Made by a program: the position numbers and the translations under genes
Shown: positions 10,077 to 19,600 of the stretch, piece after piece
Layout: every line of letters begins with the position of its first letter
Numbering within the stretch: position 1 is the first letter of the stretch
NCBI GenBank assembly: GCA_963842505.1
Contig: CAWJGZ010000001.1
Location: 2,311,388-2,375,387, forward strand
Reading direction: 5' to 3'
DNA: 64,000 bases
From: PALSA-129 sp963842505
Lineage (GTDB): Bacteria; Acidobacteriota; Terriglobia; Bryobacterales; Bryobacteraceae
Notes under the pieces: model-generated
Database searches by the model: none
Told to the model about the DNA's origin: nothing
Seen by the model: only the letters and a program-made list of their open reading frames with translations

Positions 10077-11378
10077 ATGGCCAAGGAAGAGAAGCCACTC
10101 GAGTACCAGCGCCGCATACGTGATACCAAGGGTGTGGCGCAGCGGCTGGACCTGAGCTATCTGAACCGGCCGAGGCTGCTGGCGGTGGCGCGCAGCCGGC
10201 TGACGTGGCTGCTGGTGGCCGCGGCGGCGGGGGCGAGCGTTCCGCTGCTGCTGGGCGTGGGCGGGAGCCGCAAAGCGATTGCCAATGGGCCGGTTTCGGA
10301 AGCGCACGATTTGTTCGCGCAGCGCTGCGAGGTGTGCCATGACCAATCGTTCAAGAGGGCGCCGGACCGCGCCTGCCAAGGCTGCCACGACGGAGCGCCG
10401 CATCCCGCCAAGATGGTGGATAGGGGCAAAGGCAACACGGTGGTGGTATGCGCGCAATGCCACATGGAGCACCGCGGCAAGGCGGCGCTCGGGGAAGTGG
10501 CGAGCGAGAATTGCACGAGCTGCCACGCCGATCTGAAAGCGCATGCCAGCGGCGTGACCATCAAGGCGGTGAGCATCACGGCTTTCCGGACGGAGAAACA
10601 TCCGGAGTTTTCAGCGGGGACGCTGGCGGATGCGCGGCCCTTGCGGCTCAACCACGCGATCCACATGCCGGCGCAAGCCAAGACCATCCGCGGGATGAAG
10701 CTGCCGATGAAGTGCGGCGATTGCCACGTGACGGACCGCAACTCGGCGACGGGGGAGCTGCTGCCGGTCACGTTCGAACAGAATTGCAAACAATGCCACG
10801 CGCGCGAGCTGGAGTTCGATGTGTACCACTTGCTGGGGCCGAACGGACTGCCCGCGCCACACACCAAAGATGCGAAGACCATCCGCGAATTCATTGCGCG
10901 TGCGTATCGCGACGCGCTGGCGGCGAATCCGGCGATTGTGCACAAGCCGCTAGGCAATGACCTGGCGCCGGCCGCGAACTGGCTGGAGCGCGTGGTGAAG
11001 GACTCGGAGGATTACCTCTTCGGCCGGAAGTGCGGGTACTGCCACACCATGGCGGCGTACGCGATGGTGAAACCGGTGAACCGCATTGCGGGGCGGTACG
11101 TGGAGACCAAGCCCGAGGGCGAGCCGTGGTTCGCGCGGGCGGAGTTCGCGCATCGGCCGCACAGGGCGGTGGAGTGCGAATCGTGCCACGCGGCGGCGCG
11201 CGCCAGCACCAAAACGGCGGACGTCCTGATTCCGGCGATGAAGAGCTGCCTGCCGTGCCATGGCAAGAGCGAGCCGGGCCTGGACCGCTGTTCGGAGTGC
11301 CACCTGTATCACAACCGGACGCTGGAAAAGGACCGGGAACGACGGCCGACGGAAGCGTTGACAGGGGGCGCGCAATGA
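10077..11378 (+). CDS. Membrane-anchored ten-heme cytochrome c
   Basis: A 433-residue protein with a short cytoplasmic N-terminus, one membrane anchor at about 41-62 (LTWLLVAAAAGASVPLLLGV) and a periplasmic part with ten CxxCH motifs between residues about 84 and 411: CEVCH, CQGCH, CAQCH, CTSCH, CGDCH, CKQCH, CGYCH, CESCH, CLPCH and CSECH. Many isolated histidines can serve as distal ligands. It resembles NapC/NrfH-like or CISM-type multiheme proteins only in general form. In the operon it follows the membrane subunit and overlaps the phosphatase gene by ATGA, which suits a role as the inner-membrane-bound periplasmic relay. Confidence 0.88.
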   Translation: MAKEEKPLEYQRRIRDTKGVAQRLDLSYLNRPRLLAVARSRLTWLLVAAAAGASVPLLLGVGGSRKAIANGPVSEAHDLFAQRCEVCHDQSFKRAPDRACQGCHDGAPHPAKMVDRGKGNTVVVCAQCHMEHRGKAALGEVASENCTSCHADLKAHASGVTIKAVSITAFRTEKHPEFSAGTLADARPLRLNHAIHMPAQAKTIRGMKLPMKCGDCHVTDRNSATGELLPVTFEQNCKQCHARELEFDVYHLLGPNGLPAPHTKDAKTIREFIARAYRDALAANPAIVHKPLGNDLAPAANWLERVVKDSEDYLFGRKCGYCHTMAAYAMVKPVNRIAGRYVETKPEGEPWFARAEFAHRPHRAVECESCHAAARASTKTADVLIPAMKSCLPCHGKSEPGLDRCSECHLYHNRTLEKDRERRPTEALTGGAQ

Positions 11379-12103
11379 AGTTCTTCGGAGCGACGGATGT
11401 GGGGCGGCAGCGCGCGAACAACGAGGATGCGTGGGTGGTGTTGGGCGAGTTGGGCGCGGCAATTCTGGCGGATGGCATGGGCGGGGAGAACTGCGGAGAA
11501 GTAGGGTCGGCCGTGACGGTAGAGACGGTGGCCCAGTATCTGCGCGAGCCGGAGGCGGGTCTGACGACGGAGGAGATAGCGAAGGAAGCGATCCGCGCGG
11601 CGAACGCGCGGGTGCTGGAGACGGCGCGTACCCGGCGCGAATGCGAGGGCATGGGATCCACCGTGGTGGTGGCGCTGTGGCGAGGAGCGGAGCTGGTGCT
11701 GGCCAACGTGGGCGACAGCCGGGCGTACCTCTACCGCGCGGGCGGGTTGCGGCAGCTTACGTACGATCAGAATTTTGCCAACGAGCTGCGGACCATGCTG
11801 GGTTTCAGCGAAGACCGGTTGCGGCAAATGCCCAATCGCAACGTGCTGACGATGGCGGTGGGGATCTTTGAGGAAGTGCTGATCCGCACGCACGCCGAGA
11901 AGCTGGAGCCGGGAGATCAGATTCTGTTGTGCTCGGACGGATTGTACGGGCCGGTGGCGGATGACAACATCGCGGCGATGCTGGAGGGGCCGGAAGGAAT
12001 CGACCAAAAAGTGCGGAAGCTGATCGCCATGGCCAACCAGGCGGGCGGACCGGATAACGTGACGGCCATCCTGTTGGAGTACGGGGACGAGAACGATGGA
12101 TAA
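11375..12103 (+). CDS. PP2C-family Ser/Thr protein phosphatase
   Basis: A 242-residue cytoplasmic phosphatase. The start ATG at 11375 overlaps the upstream stop as ATGA and opens directly on the PP2C fold (FFGATDVGRQRANNED). Metal-binding and fold motifs are all present: ADGMGG near 32-37, GSTVVVALW, NVGDSRAYLYR, LCSDGLYG and GGPDNVTAI near the end. It lacks membrane segments. It would reverse Thr phosphorylation made by the kinase encoded two bases downstream; the nearby FHA domains are plausible readers of the same phosphothreonines. Similar phosphatase-kinase-FHA sets are well known in bacterial signalling; their pairing with a cytochrome operon is the unusual part. Confidence 0.93.
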   Translation: MKFFGATDVGRQRANNEDAWVVLGELGAAILADGMGGENCGEVGSAVTVETVAQYLREPEAGLTTEEIAKEAIRAANARVLETARTRRECEGMGSTVVVALWRGAELVLANVGDSRAYLYRAGGLRQLTYDQNFANELRTMLGFSEDRLRQMPNRNVLTMAVGIFEEVLIRTHAEKLEPGDQILLCSDGLYGPVADDNIAAMLEGPEGIDQKVRKLIAMANQAGGPDNVTAILLEYGDENDG

Positions 12104-12105
12104 GC

Positions 12106-13324
12106 ATGGATAAGATCGGTCCGTACCAGATCATCGAGACGATTCACCAGGGGCCGCAGCCGCTCTTCAAGGTGAAAGCCGCGGACGGGCGTGTGCTCGC
12201 GGTGAAAGCGATTCCGGTGGATGGGCTCTCGGCCGAAGCGCGCGAACGGTTCACGCGCGAAGCCGAGAACCTGCCGCGGGCTGGACCATCCGAATCTGAC
12301 GCGGGTTTTCGAAGTGGGCGAAGCCGACGGCATGCTCTACCAGGCGATGGAATTGTTGGAGGGCGCGGACCTGGGCAAGGCGATGGGCGAGGAGCGGCAG
12401 TTCACGTGGGACCAAAAGCTTTCGATCATGGAGCAGGTGAGCGCGGGCCTGGAATACGCGCACGCGCGGAAGCTGGTGCATCGCGATATCAAGCCGGCCA
12501 ACCTGTTTCTGGAAGATTCGGGACGCGTGAGGGTGCTGGATTTCGGGATGGTGCGGGTGGCGGAGTCGGAACTGACCAAGGCTGGCTCATCGCTGGGGAC
12601 GCTGAATTACATGTCGCCGGAACAAATCCGAGGCGAGCGGTGCACGGCGGCGTCGGACGTATTTTCGGCGGGGATCGTGTTCTTCCAGTTGGCGACGGGG
12701 CGGCATCCTTTTTCGGCGCGCGGCCGCAGCCTGGGGCAGGTAGTGAGCGCGATCGTGTTTGAAGCGCCTCCGAAGTTGAGCGAACTCTCGGCCGAAGCGC
12801 CGGAGGGCCTCGAATTCATTCTCAACCGGGCGCTCGAAAAGGATCCGGCCAGGAGGTTGCAGAATGGCGGCGATTTGAAACAGGCGCTGGCGTTGTGCCG
12901 GACGACGCTGGGGCTGGGGTTGCCGGCGGCGGTGGTGAATGCGCCGCAAGTTTCCGAGAAAACCAAGGCGATGCCGCGCGCCGCGGCCGTGCCGGTGGAC
13001 GAAGAAAAGACCAGAGTGATGAAGCGGACGGCTCCGGCAGCCGCGGCGCCGGTTGCGCAGGCTGTCGCGCCGCCTGTCGCGCCTCCACCGCCCAAGCCAA
13101 AACCGGCGCCTTTGCAGGCGCCGGAGGCCGCGCAGGTCCGGTTTTGCCCCATCTGCACGGCACAGAACGCGGTGGCGGCGGCGGTGTGCCGGAAGTGCGG
13201 GAACCCGCTGGGGAGTGGCGGCCGAGCAGCGGCCCAGCCGAGGCAGTGGGGATTGTATGCGGCGATTGCGGCAGCGGTGTTGCTGGCGGTGGCGCTGGCG
13301 GTGGTGTTGATCGTGAAGCGGTAA
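12106..13324 (+). CDS. Ser/Thr protein kinase with zinc ribbon and C-terminal membrane anchor (one-base frameshift)
   Basis: Removing one C from the CC at 12274-12275 joins two frames into a 405-residue protein (REAENLRGLDHPNLTRVFEV). Kinase features: Lys in LAVKAI, Glu in REAENL, catalytic loop VHRDIKPANLFL near 124-135, metal motif DFG near 145, and GTLNYMSPEQIRGE. The glycine-rich loop is poor: IHQGPQPLFKV instead of GxGxxG. A Pro/Ala-rich linker follows, then a double-CxxC zinc ribbon (FCPICTAQ...CRKCGNP) near 345-365 and a membrane segment near 381-402 with a short basic tail, so the catalytic domain faces the cytoplasm. It lies between the phosphatase gene and a cytochrome gene, in the same operon. 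Without correction, translation would stop in the N-lobe; the downstream frame could start only at a non-native codon. Confidence 0.82.
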
Positions 13325-13328
13325 CGAT

Positions 13329-14549
13329 ATGAAGACATCTCTGATGGTTTTGGCAGTCGCGGGAGCGGCGCTGGCGCAGCCGGCGGCGAATTTGTATATC
13401 GGCGCGGGCGGGTGCGCGTCGTCGAACTGCCACGGCGGAACGCGGCCGCTGGCGGAGAGCGACAGCCGTATTCTGGGCAACGAGTACGCCACATGGTCGG
13501 TGATGGACAAGCACTCGCGGGCCTACAAGGTGCTGGAAGAGGCGCGCGCGAAACGCATGGGAGAGATTCTCAAAATCGGCGATGTGACGCGCGACCGGCG
13601 CTGCACGGTGTGCCACGTGGCGGGGTCGCCGGAGAAGACGCGGTCGGACGGGGTGGCGTGCGAGGCGTGCCACGGACCGGCGGAGAAATGGCTGGGACCG
13701 CACACGCGGCCGAATTCGCACGCAGCCAGCGTGGCGGCGGGGATGACGGACACCAAGAACCTGCAAACCCGCGCGAAGACCTGCCTGGCGTGCCACCTGG
13801 GAGCGGGCGAGCAGGTGGTGGACCACGAGTTGATCGCGGCGGGCCATCCCGACCTGGCGTTTGAATTGGACACGTTCACGTCCGGACAGCCTTCTCACCA
13901 CCGCGATCCGAAACCAGCGGCGGACAATATGCTGCCGCGCGTGCGGGCGTGGGCCGTGGGGCAGGCGGAATCGCTGGCAGGCGGCATGCGGCTGCTGGGA
14001 ACGCATGCGGAAAAGAACTGGCCGGAGTTTTCGGATCTGGAGTGCTACCAATGCCATCACGATCTGCGCGCGGATAGCTGGCGGATCCAGCACGGCTATG
14101 GCGGGCGCAAGCCGGGAAGCTGGCAGGTGAACCTGGCGCGATTTGAAGTGGCGCGCGAACTGGTAGCGGCCGCGGCGCCGGATCAGAAAACGGCGTTCGA
14201 GAGCGAGATGACGCGCGTGTTGGGCGCGGTGGCGGATGGCGCGGGGATCGGGGCGGCGGCGCAGGCCATGGAACGCACAGCCGACGGGTTATCGGCGCGC
14301 TTCCTGGCACAGAACTTCGACCGCGCCACGGCGGAAGCGGTGCTGCGGCTGATGGGCGGAGATATCCGGCGGATCGCGGATGCGGGCGTCAATGCGGCCG
14401 AACAAGCCACGATGACGCTCGATGCGTTGGGGACGGCGCTGGGGCGGCGTCAGGATGCGGTGACACCTCTGTACGATTATCTGGAGCACCCTTCGACATA
14501 CAGGCCCGCCGATTTTGCGGCGCTGTGGATGAAGGCGGCGGGAGAATAG
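13329..14549 (+). CDS. Secreted cytochrome c554-like multiheme protein
   Basis: A 406-residue protein with a short signal peptide (MKTSLMVLAVAGAALAQP). It has four CxxCH motifs (CTVCH, CEACH, CLACH, CYQCHH) and one widened motif, CASSNCH, at about 29-35, typical of the c554/hydroxylamine-oxidoreductase-partner fold where the first heme site has a longer spacer. Other family-like features are VACEACHGPAEKWLGPH and the DHELIAAGHPDL histidine-rich stretch. The C-terminal 130 residues are helical and heme-free. It would be a soluble periplasmic electron carrier or small oxidoreductase. It lies five bases after the kinase stop and ten before the barrel gene. Confidence 0.87.
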   Translation: MKTSLMVLAVAGAALAQPAANLYIGAGGCASSNCHGGTRPLAESDSRILGNEYATWSVMDKHSRAYKVLEEARAKRMGEILKIGDVTRDRRCTVCHVAGSPEKTRSDGVACEACHGPAEKWLGPHTRPNSHAASVAAGMTDTKNLQTRAKTCLACHLGAGEQVVDHELIAAGHPDLAFELDTFTSGQPSHHRDPKPAADNMLPRVRAWAVGQAESLAGGMRLLGTHAEKNWPEFSDLECYQCHHDLRADSWRIQHGYGGRKPGSWQVNLARFEVARELVAAAAPDQKTAFESEMTRVLGAVADGAGIGAAAQAMERTADGLSARFLAQNFDRATAEAVLRLMGGDIRRIADAGVNAAEQATMTLDALGTALGRRQDAVTPLYDYLEHPSTYRPADFAALWMKAAGE

Positions 14550-14558
14550 CGGCGGCAG

Positions 14559-16634
14559 ATGGACAGCATCCCAAGGTCGCGAGCGGTGGTGCTAATCGGA
14601 CTGGTTGGTTGCGCGCCGCTTTGGGGACAGAGAGCGCAACTGGCTCGCACCGGGTGGCAGGCGGAGCGCGGCGCGCCCGCAGCAGTGGAACCGGTGCGCA
14701 AATTGCCGCGGAAGCCGGCTGGCGGTTTGGCGGTGGGACCGGCGGAACAATTGCAGCAGTATATCGACGCGCAGCGCGCGCTGGCGAAGGAGCGGCCGCT
14801 GGCGGAAGATCGATCGCGACCGCTGATCTTCGGCGCGGTTGGGCCGCTTCCGCCGGAGGAGCAGACAGGGAACCCGGAGCACATGCTGCCGCGGACGATG
14901 GCGATGACGGCAGGTGTAATGGCGCCGCCGGCAAGCGCGCAGGCGACGGCGGTCAGCAACCGCTGGCACATTTTTCCGGCGCCGCCATGGCGCCGCTACG
15001 ACAACCAAAAACTGGATGCCATCTACGCCTCCTCGCGGTGGTGGGACCCATTCAACCGCAGCACATTGAAGGGCGATTTTCCCATCTTTGGGCGGCGGCT
15101 GTTTTTCGACTTTACGGGGTCGAGCGAGACGCTGACCGAAGAGCGGCGCGTGCCGGTACCGGCGGGTGCGAGCTACGCCGAGCCAGATGAATCGGGCTTC
15201 TTCGGGCGCGGCTCGCAGTTTGCGATGGTGCAGGATTTCCGCTTGAGCTTCGACCTGTTTCGCGGCGATGCGGGCTTCCGGCCGGTGGATTGGGAGCTGA
15301 AGATCACGCCGGAGTTCAACATCAACTACCTGCTGACGCGGGAAAACGGGCTCACCAACATCGACGTGGCCGAGGGCATCCGCCGCACCGACACGGCGGT
15401 GGGCATGCAGGAGCTGTACTTCGAAAAGCGGCTGTTCACGAACAGCGCGAGCGAATTCGAGAAGCGCAAGGATGGCGATTCGCAGGGCAGCGCGTATTTC
15501 GATTTCACCTCGTTGCGGGTGGGAATTCAGCGATTCACGAGCGATTTCCGCGGCCTTATCTATTCCGATGAGCAGCCGGGCGCGCGGCTTTTCGGCACGT
15601 TCCACAACAATGTCTTTCAATACAACCTGGCGTACTTCAGCCTGCTGGAGAAAGACACCAACAGCGGGCTGAACCAATGGCGGTCGCGGCAGCAATCGGT
15701 TTCGGCGGCCAACCTGTATTGGAGCGACTTCGGGAAGAAGGGCTACACGCTGGAATTCAGCCTGCTCTACAACCACGACCAGGCCAGCTTTCTGATCGAT
15801 AAAGACGGGAACCTGGCGCGGCCCGCGCCATTGGGGCTGCCGGCGCCGCACAAGATCCGCGCGGCGTACGCGGGGATCGCGGGGGACGGGCACATCGGGC
15901 GCATCAACGTGTCGCACGCGTTTTACGAAGCTTTCGGGCGGGACGATAACAATCCCGTGCCGGCGCAGAACAATGCGCAGCACATCAACGCGCAGCTCGC
16001 GGCGCTGGAACTCGCGTATGAAAAGGACTGGATGACGTTCAAGGTATCGGGGTTCTACACGTCGGGCGACGGCAACCTGAACGACGGCAGAGCCAACGGG
16101 TTCGACTCCATCGTGCCCAACCAGCAGTTCGCGGGCGGCGGATTTTTGGGGAATCCGGCGCTGGCGGACCGCGGGCTGATCAACAACCAATTCGACGGGG
16201 GCGGAACGAATTTTCTGAATCGCGAGTTGATTCCGCTGACGGGGACGGGTGTAGACCTTTTCGGCCCCAACAGCCTGATGCCCACCATGCGGGCGGGCGC
16301 TTTCGAAGGGCAGGCTAACTTCCTGAACCCGGGCATCACGCTGTATAACGCGGGTTTCGACGCCAAAATCACGCCCAAACTGAAATCCACGTTGAATGTG
16401 AACTGGGCGAAGTTCAACCGCACGGAAGTGCTGGAGGCGGTGCTGTTTCAAGAGCACATCCACCATGCGATCGGGTTGGACTCGGGAATCGGGCTGCAAT
16501 ACCGGCCGCTGCTGAGCGACAACATCGTGGTGACGGGCGGCTTCGGAATGCTGGCGCCGGGGCGGGGATTCAAGGACATCTACACGGGGCGGGTGCAGTT
16601 TTCTTCGTTCGTGAATGTGAGGCTGGTGTTTTGA
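14559..16634 (+). CDS. Predicted outer-membrane beta-barrel protein
   Basis: A 691-residue protein with an N-terminal signal (SRAVVLIGLVGCAPLWGQ), a Pro/Arg-rich linker to about residue 150, then a long run of alternating polar/hydrophobic strands with many aromatic girdle residues, and a C-terminal Phe (SFVNVRLVF) typical of barrel insertion signals. There is no heme motif. Phrases such as DFRLSFDLFRGDAGFRP and ITPEFNINYLLTREN suggest a porin-like, alginate-export-like barrel. Placed between two multiheme cytochrome genes, it could be the porin sheath of a porin-cytochrome conduit, by analogy with MtrB/PCC systems; no sequence similarity to MtrB is evident by eye. Its stop overlaps the next start as TGATG. 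Confidence 0.72.
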   Translation: MDSIPRSRAVVLIGLVGCAPLWGQRAQLARTGWQAERGAPAAVEPVRKLPRKPAGGLAVGPAEQLQQYIDAQRALAKERPLAEDRSRPLIFGAVGPLPPEEQTGNPEHMLPRTMAMTAGVMAPPASAQATAVSNRWHIFPAPPWRRYDNQKLDAIYASSRWWDPFNRSTLKGDFPIFGRRLFFDFTGSSETLTEERRVPVPAGASYAEPDESGFFGRGSQFAMVQDFRLSFDLFRGDAGFRPVDWELKITPEFNINYLLTRENGLTNIDVAEGIRRTDTAVGMQELYFEKRLFTNSASEFEKRKDGDSQGSAYFDFTSLRVGIQRFTSDFRGLIYSDEQPGARLFGTFHNNVFQYNLAYFSLLEKDTNSGLNQWRSRQQSVSAANLYWSDFGKKGYTLEFSLLYNHDQASFLIDKDGNLARPAPLGLPAPHKIRAAYAGIAGDGHIGRINVSHAFYEAFGRDDNNPVPAQNNAQHINAQLAALELAYEKDWMTFKVSGFYTSGDGNLNDGRANGFDSIVPNQQFAGGGFLGNPALADRGLINNQFDGGGTNFLNRELIPLTGTGVDLFGPNSLMPTMRAGAFEGQANFLNPGITLYNAGFDAKITPKLKSTLNVNWAKFNRTEVLEAVLFQEHIHHAIGLDSGIGLQYRPLLSDNIVVTGGFGMLAPGRGFKDIYTGRVQFSSFVNVRLVF

Positions 16635-19600
16635 TGCGCTGGATGGCGACATTGCTGGCGATGGCGGGGTGCTCGGCGGGCGCCGCGCAGGCGCAGAGTT
16701 CGGGCTGCGAAGCGGCCAAGTGCCATGTGGGCATTGAAGCGATGCATGCGTCTCCGGCGGTCCGGCTGGCCTGCACGGATTGTCACGGAGGCCGCGCGGA
16801 CACCACGGACAAACTGCAAGCGCACGTGCGGCCGCGCGACGCGGCATTGTGGCCCACAAGCGCCAATCCGCCGCGGACCTATGCCGCGCTCAACCGCGAG
16901 AGCGACGAGTTCGTACGCTTCATCAACCCGGGCGACCTGCGGGTGGCCGACCAGACGTGCGGGAACAAGGGCTGCCACGGCGCCATCGTCGCCAAAGTGC
17001 GGACCAGCATGATGACGCATGGCGCGTTCTTGTGGGGCGCGGCGCTCTATAACAACGGCGGATTTCCGCTGAAGCGGCCGGTGTTCGGCGAAAGCTACGG
17101 GCCGGGCGGCGTTTCGCAGAAGCTGACGGCGGCGCCGGCGCCATCGGCGGCCGAGATCAAGCTGAAAGCCATGTTGCCGGAATTGTGGCCGCTGCCGCAG
17201 TTCGAAGCCACCGAGCCGGGCAACACGCTGCGCGTGTTCGAGCGCGGCGACGACCGGTTGAGCAATCGCGGCTTCGGCACGCTGACGCGCACCGACCCGG
17301 TGTTTCAAGGCTTACAGAGGACGCGGCTGCTGGATCCGCTCCTGTCGTTCCTGGGCACCAACGATCAACCGGGCGACTACCGCTCTTCGGGCTGCACGGC
17401 CTGCCACGTGGTGTACGCCAACGACCGCGACCCGGCGCACTCCGGACCTTATGCCGCGCGCGGCCACCTGGGCACCAGCTTTACCAACGATCCCACGATT
17501 CCCAAGAACGAGGAGGGCCACCCGATTCAACATCGGTTGACGCGCTCGATTCCTTCGAGCCAGTGCGTGGTGTGCCACATGCATCCCGGGACTTCGTACG
17601 CGTTTCAATACTACGGCTACATGTGGTGGGACAACGAAACCGACGGCGAGGCGATGTACCCGCCGCAGACCAAGCAGTGGAAGCCGGAGGACGCGGCGCG
17701 GTCGCTCGAGCGCAATCCGGAATCGGCGTCGCTGAAGGGAAACTGGTCGGACCCGGCGTTTCTGCGGAACGTGCGCGACCTGAATTCGAAGATGAAGCAG
17801 ACACAGTTCGCCGATTTCAACGGGCACGGCTGGATATACCGGGCGGTCTACAAGCACGATCGCGAGGGCAACTGGCTGGACAAGGACGGCAACAAGGTGA
17901 GCTTCAACGACCCGAAGAAGTTCGACAAAGCGGTTCACCTGAGCGACATTCATCTGGATAAAGGCATGCAGTGCGTGGACTGCCACTTTGAACAAGACAG
18001 CCACGGCGACGGACATCTCTACGGCGAACCGCGCGCGGCGGTGGAGATCGATTGCGTGGATTGCCACGGTTCGGTGCGGGCGCGAGCCATGCTGAAGACG
18101 TCCAACACGGCGGCGCCGGAAGGCGGCAACGATCTTTCGCGGTTGCGCACGCCATTCGGCACGCGGCGCTTCGAGTGGGTGAGCGGCAAGCTGATGCAGC
18201 GCTCGATGGTGACGGACAACCTGGAGTGGAACGTCTCGCAGGTGCTCGATTCCATCACGCCGGGTTCGCCGAACTACAACGAGAAGGCGCGGCTGGCAAA
18301 GACCATCGAGAAGGACGGCATGACGTGGGGCCGCGCGGGCGCGGCGCCGGAACGCCTGGCTCATAACGACGAGCAGATGTCCTGCTACGCGTGCCATTCG
18401 TCGTGGATGACGAGCTGCTTCGGCTGCCATCTTTCGATGAAAGCCAACGCCAACCGGCCCACCTTGCACAACGAGGGTGACGTAGCCAGCCGCAACTTCA
18501 CCACCTACAACTTCCAGGTGCTGCGCGACGACGTTTTCATGCTGGGGCTGGACAGCACGGCCAAGAAGAACCGGATTGCGCCGGTGCGGTCTTCGAGCGC
18601 GATATTGGTGAGTTCGCAGAATGCCAACCGCGAGTGGCTCTACCACCAGGAACAGACGATTTCCGCGGAGGGATACAGCGGGCAGGCCTTCAATCCGCAT
18701 TTCCCTCACACGGTACGGACGCGCGAGACGAAAACCTGCACGGATTGCCACATCTCGCGCGAGAACGACAACAACGCGTGGATGGCGCAATTGCTGCTCG
18801 AAGGCACCAACTTCGTCAACTTCATGGGCCGGTACGTTTACGTGGGGGAGGGAAGCAGCGGGTTCCAGGCTGTCGCGGTGACGGAGCATGACGAGCCGCA
18901 GGCAGTGATGGGCAGCTATCTGCACAAGCTGGCCTACCCGGAGAATTACGCCAAGTTTGCGAAGACGCGGGAGCTTACGGAAGCCTATGAGCACGGCGGG
19001 ACCACGCTCAACCTGCAGCTTCGCGGCGAGTATCTGTACGCCTCCAAGGGCCACGGCGGGGTGGAAATCTACGATGTGGCGGACATCGATAACAAGCGGT
19101 TTGCCGAGCGCATCATCAGCGCGCCGGTTTCGCCCGTGGGCCAGCGGCTGTATGTCAAGACCAAGGATGCGCGGTGGATCGCATCGCCCACCACGCTGGG
19201 GGTGGATCCTGCCCGGCGGCGCAACCCGGAGAACGAAGAGCAGCCCATCCACCTGATGTACGCGTTCCTCTACGTGGCGGACGCGCAGGAAGGCTTGATC
19301 CTGATCAACGCGGCCACGCTGCTGGATGGCGACCCGCGCAACAACTTCCTGAAGCGCTCGGTGACGTTTAACCCTGATGGCGTGCTGAACGGGGCGAATT
19401 TCGTGGTCACCGCCGGGGATTATGTCTACGTTTCGTGCGAGCGGGGCCTGGCGATTGTGAGCGTGGAAGATCCGATGAAGCCCGCGGTGGTGGCTATGGC
19501 GCCGCTACGGGGCGCGGGACACAGCGCCATCCAGTTCCGCTACGCGTTCGTCACCGATTCCACGGGCGTTACGGTGATCGACATCACGGACGTGAAGAGG

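Noticed and set aside
14592..16859. 755-codon minus-strand frame opposite the barrel gene
   Set aside because: Arg/His-rich nonsense translation without ribosome site; the plus-strand frame has signal peptide and barrel end.
17312..19252. 646-codon minus-strand frame opposite the large cytochrome
   Set aside because: Arises from high GC; the plus strand has ten heme motifs in frame and operon overlaps on both sides.
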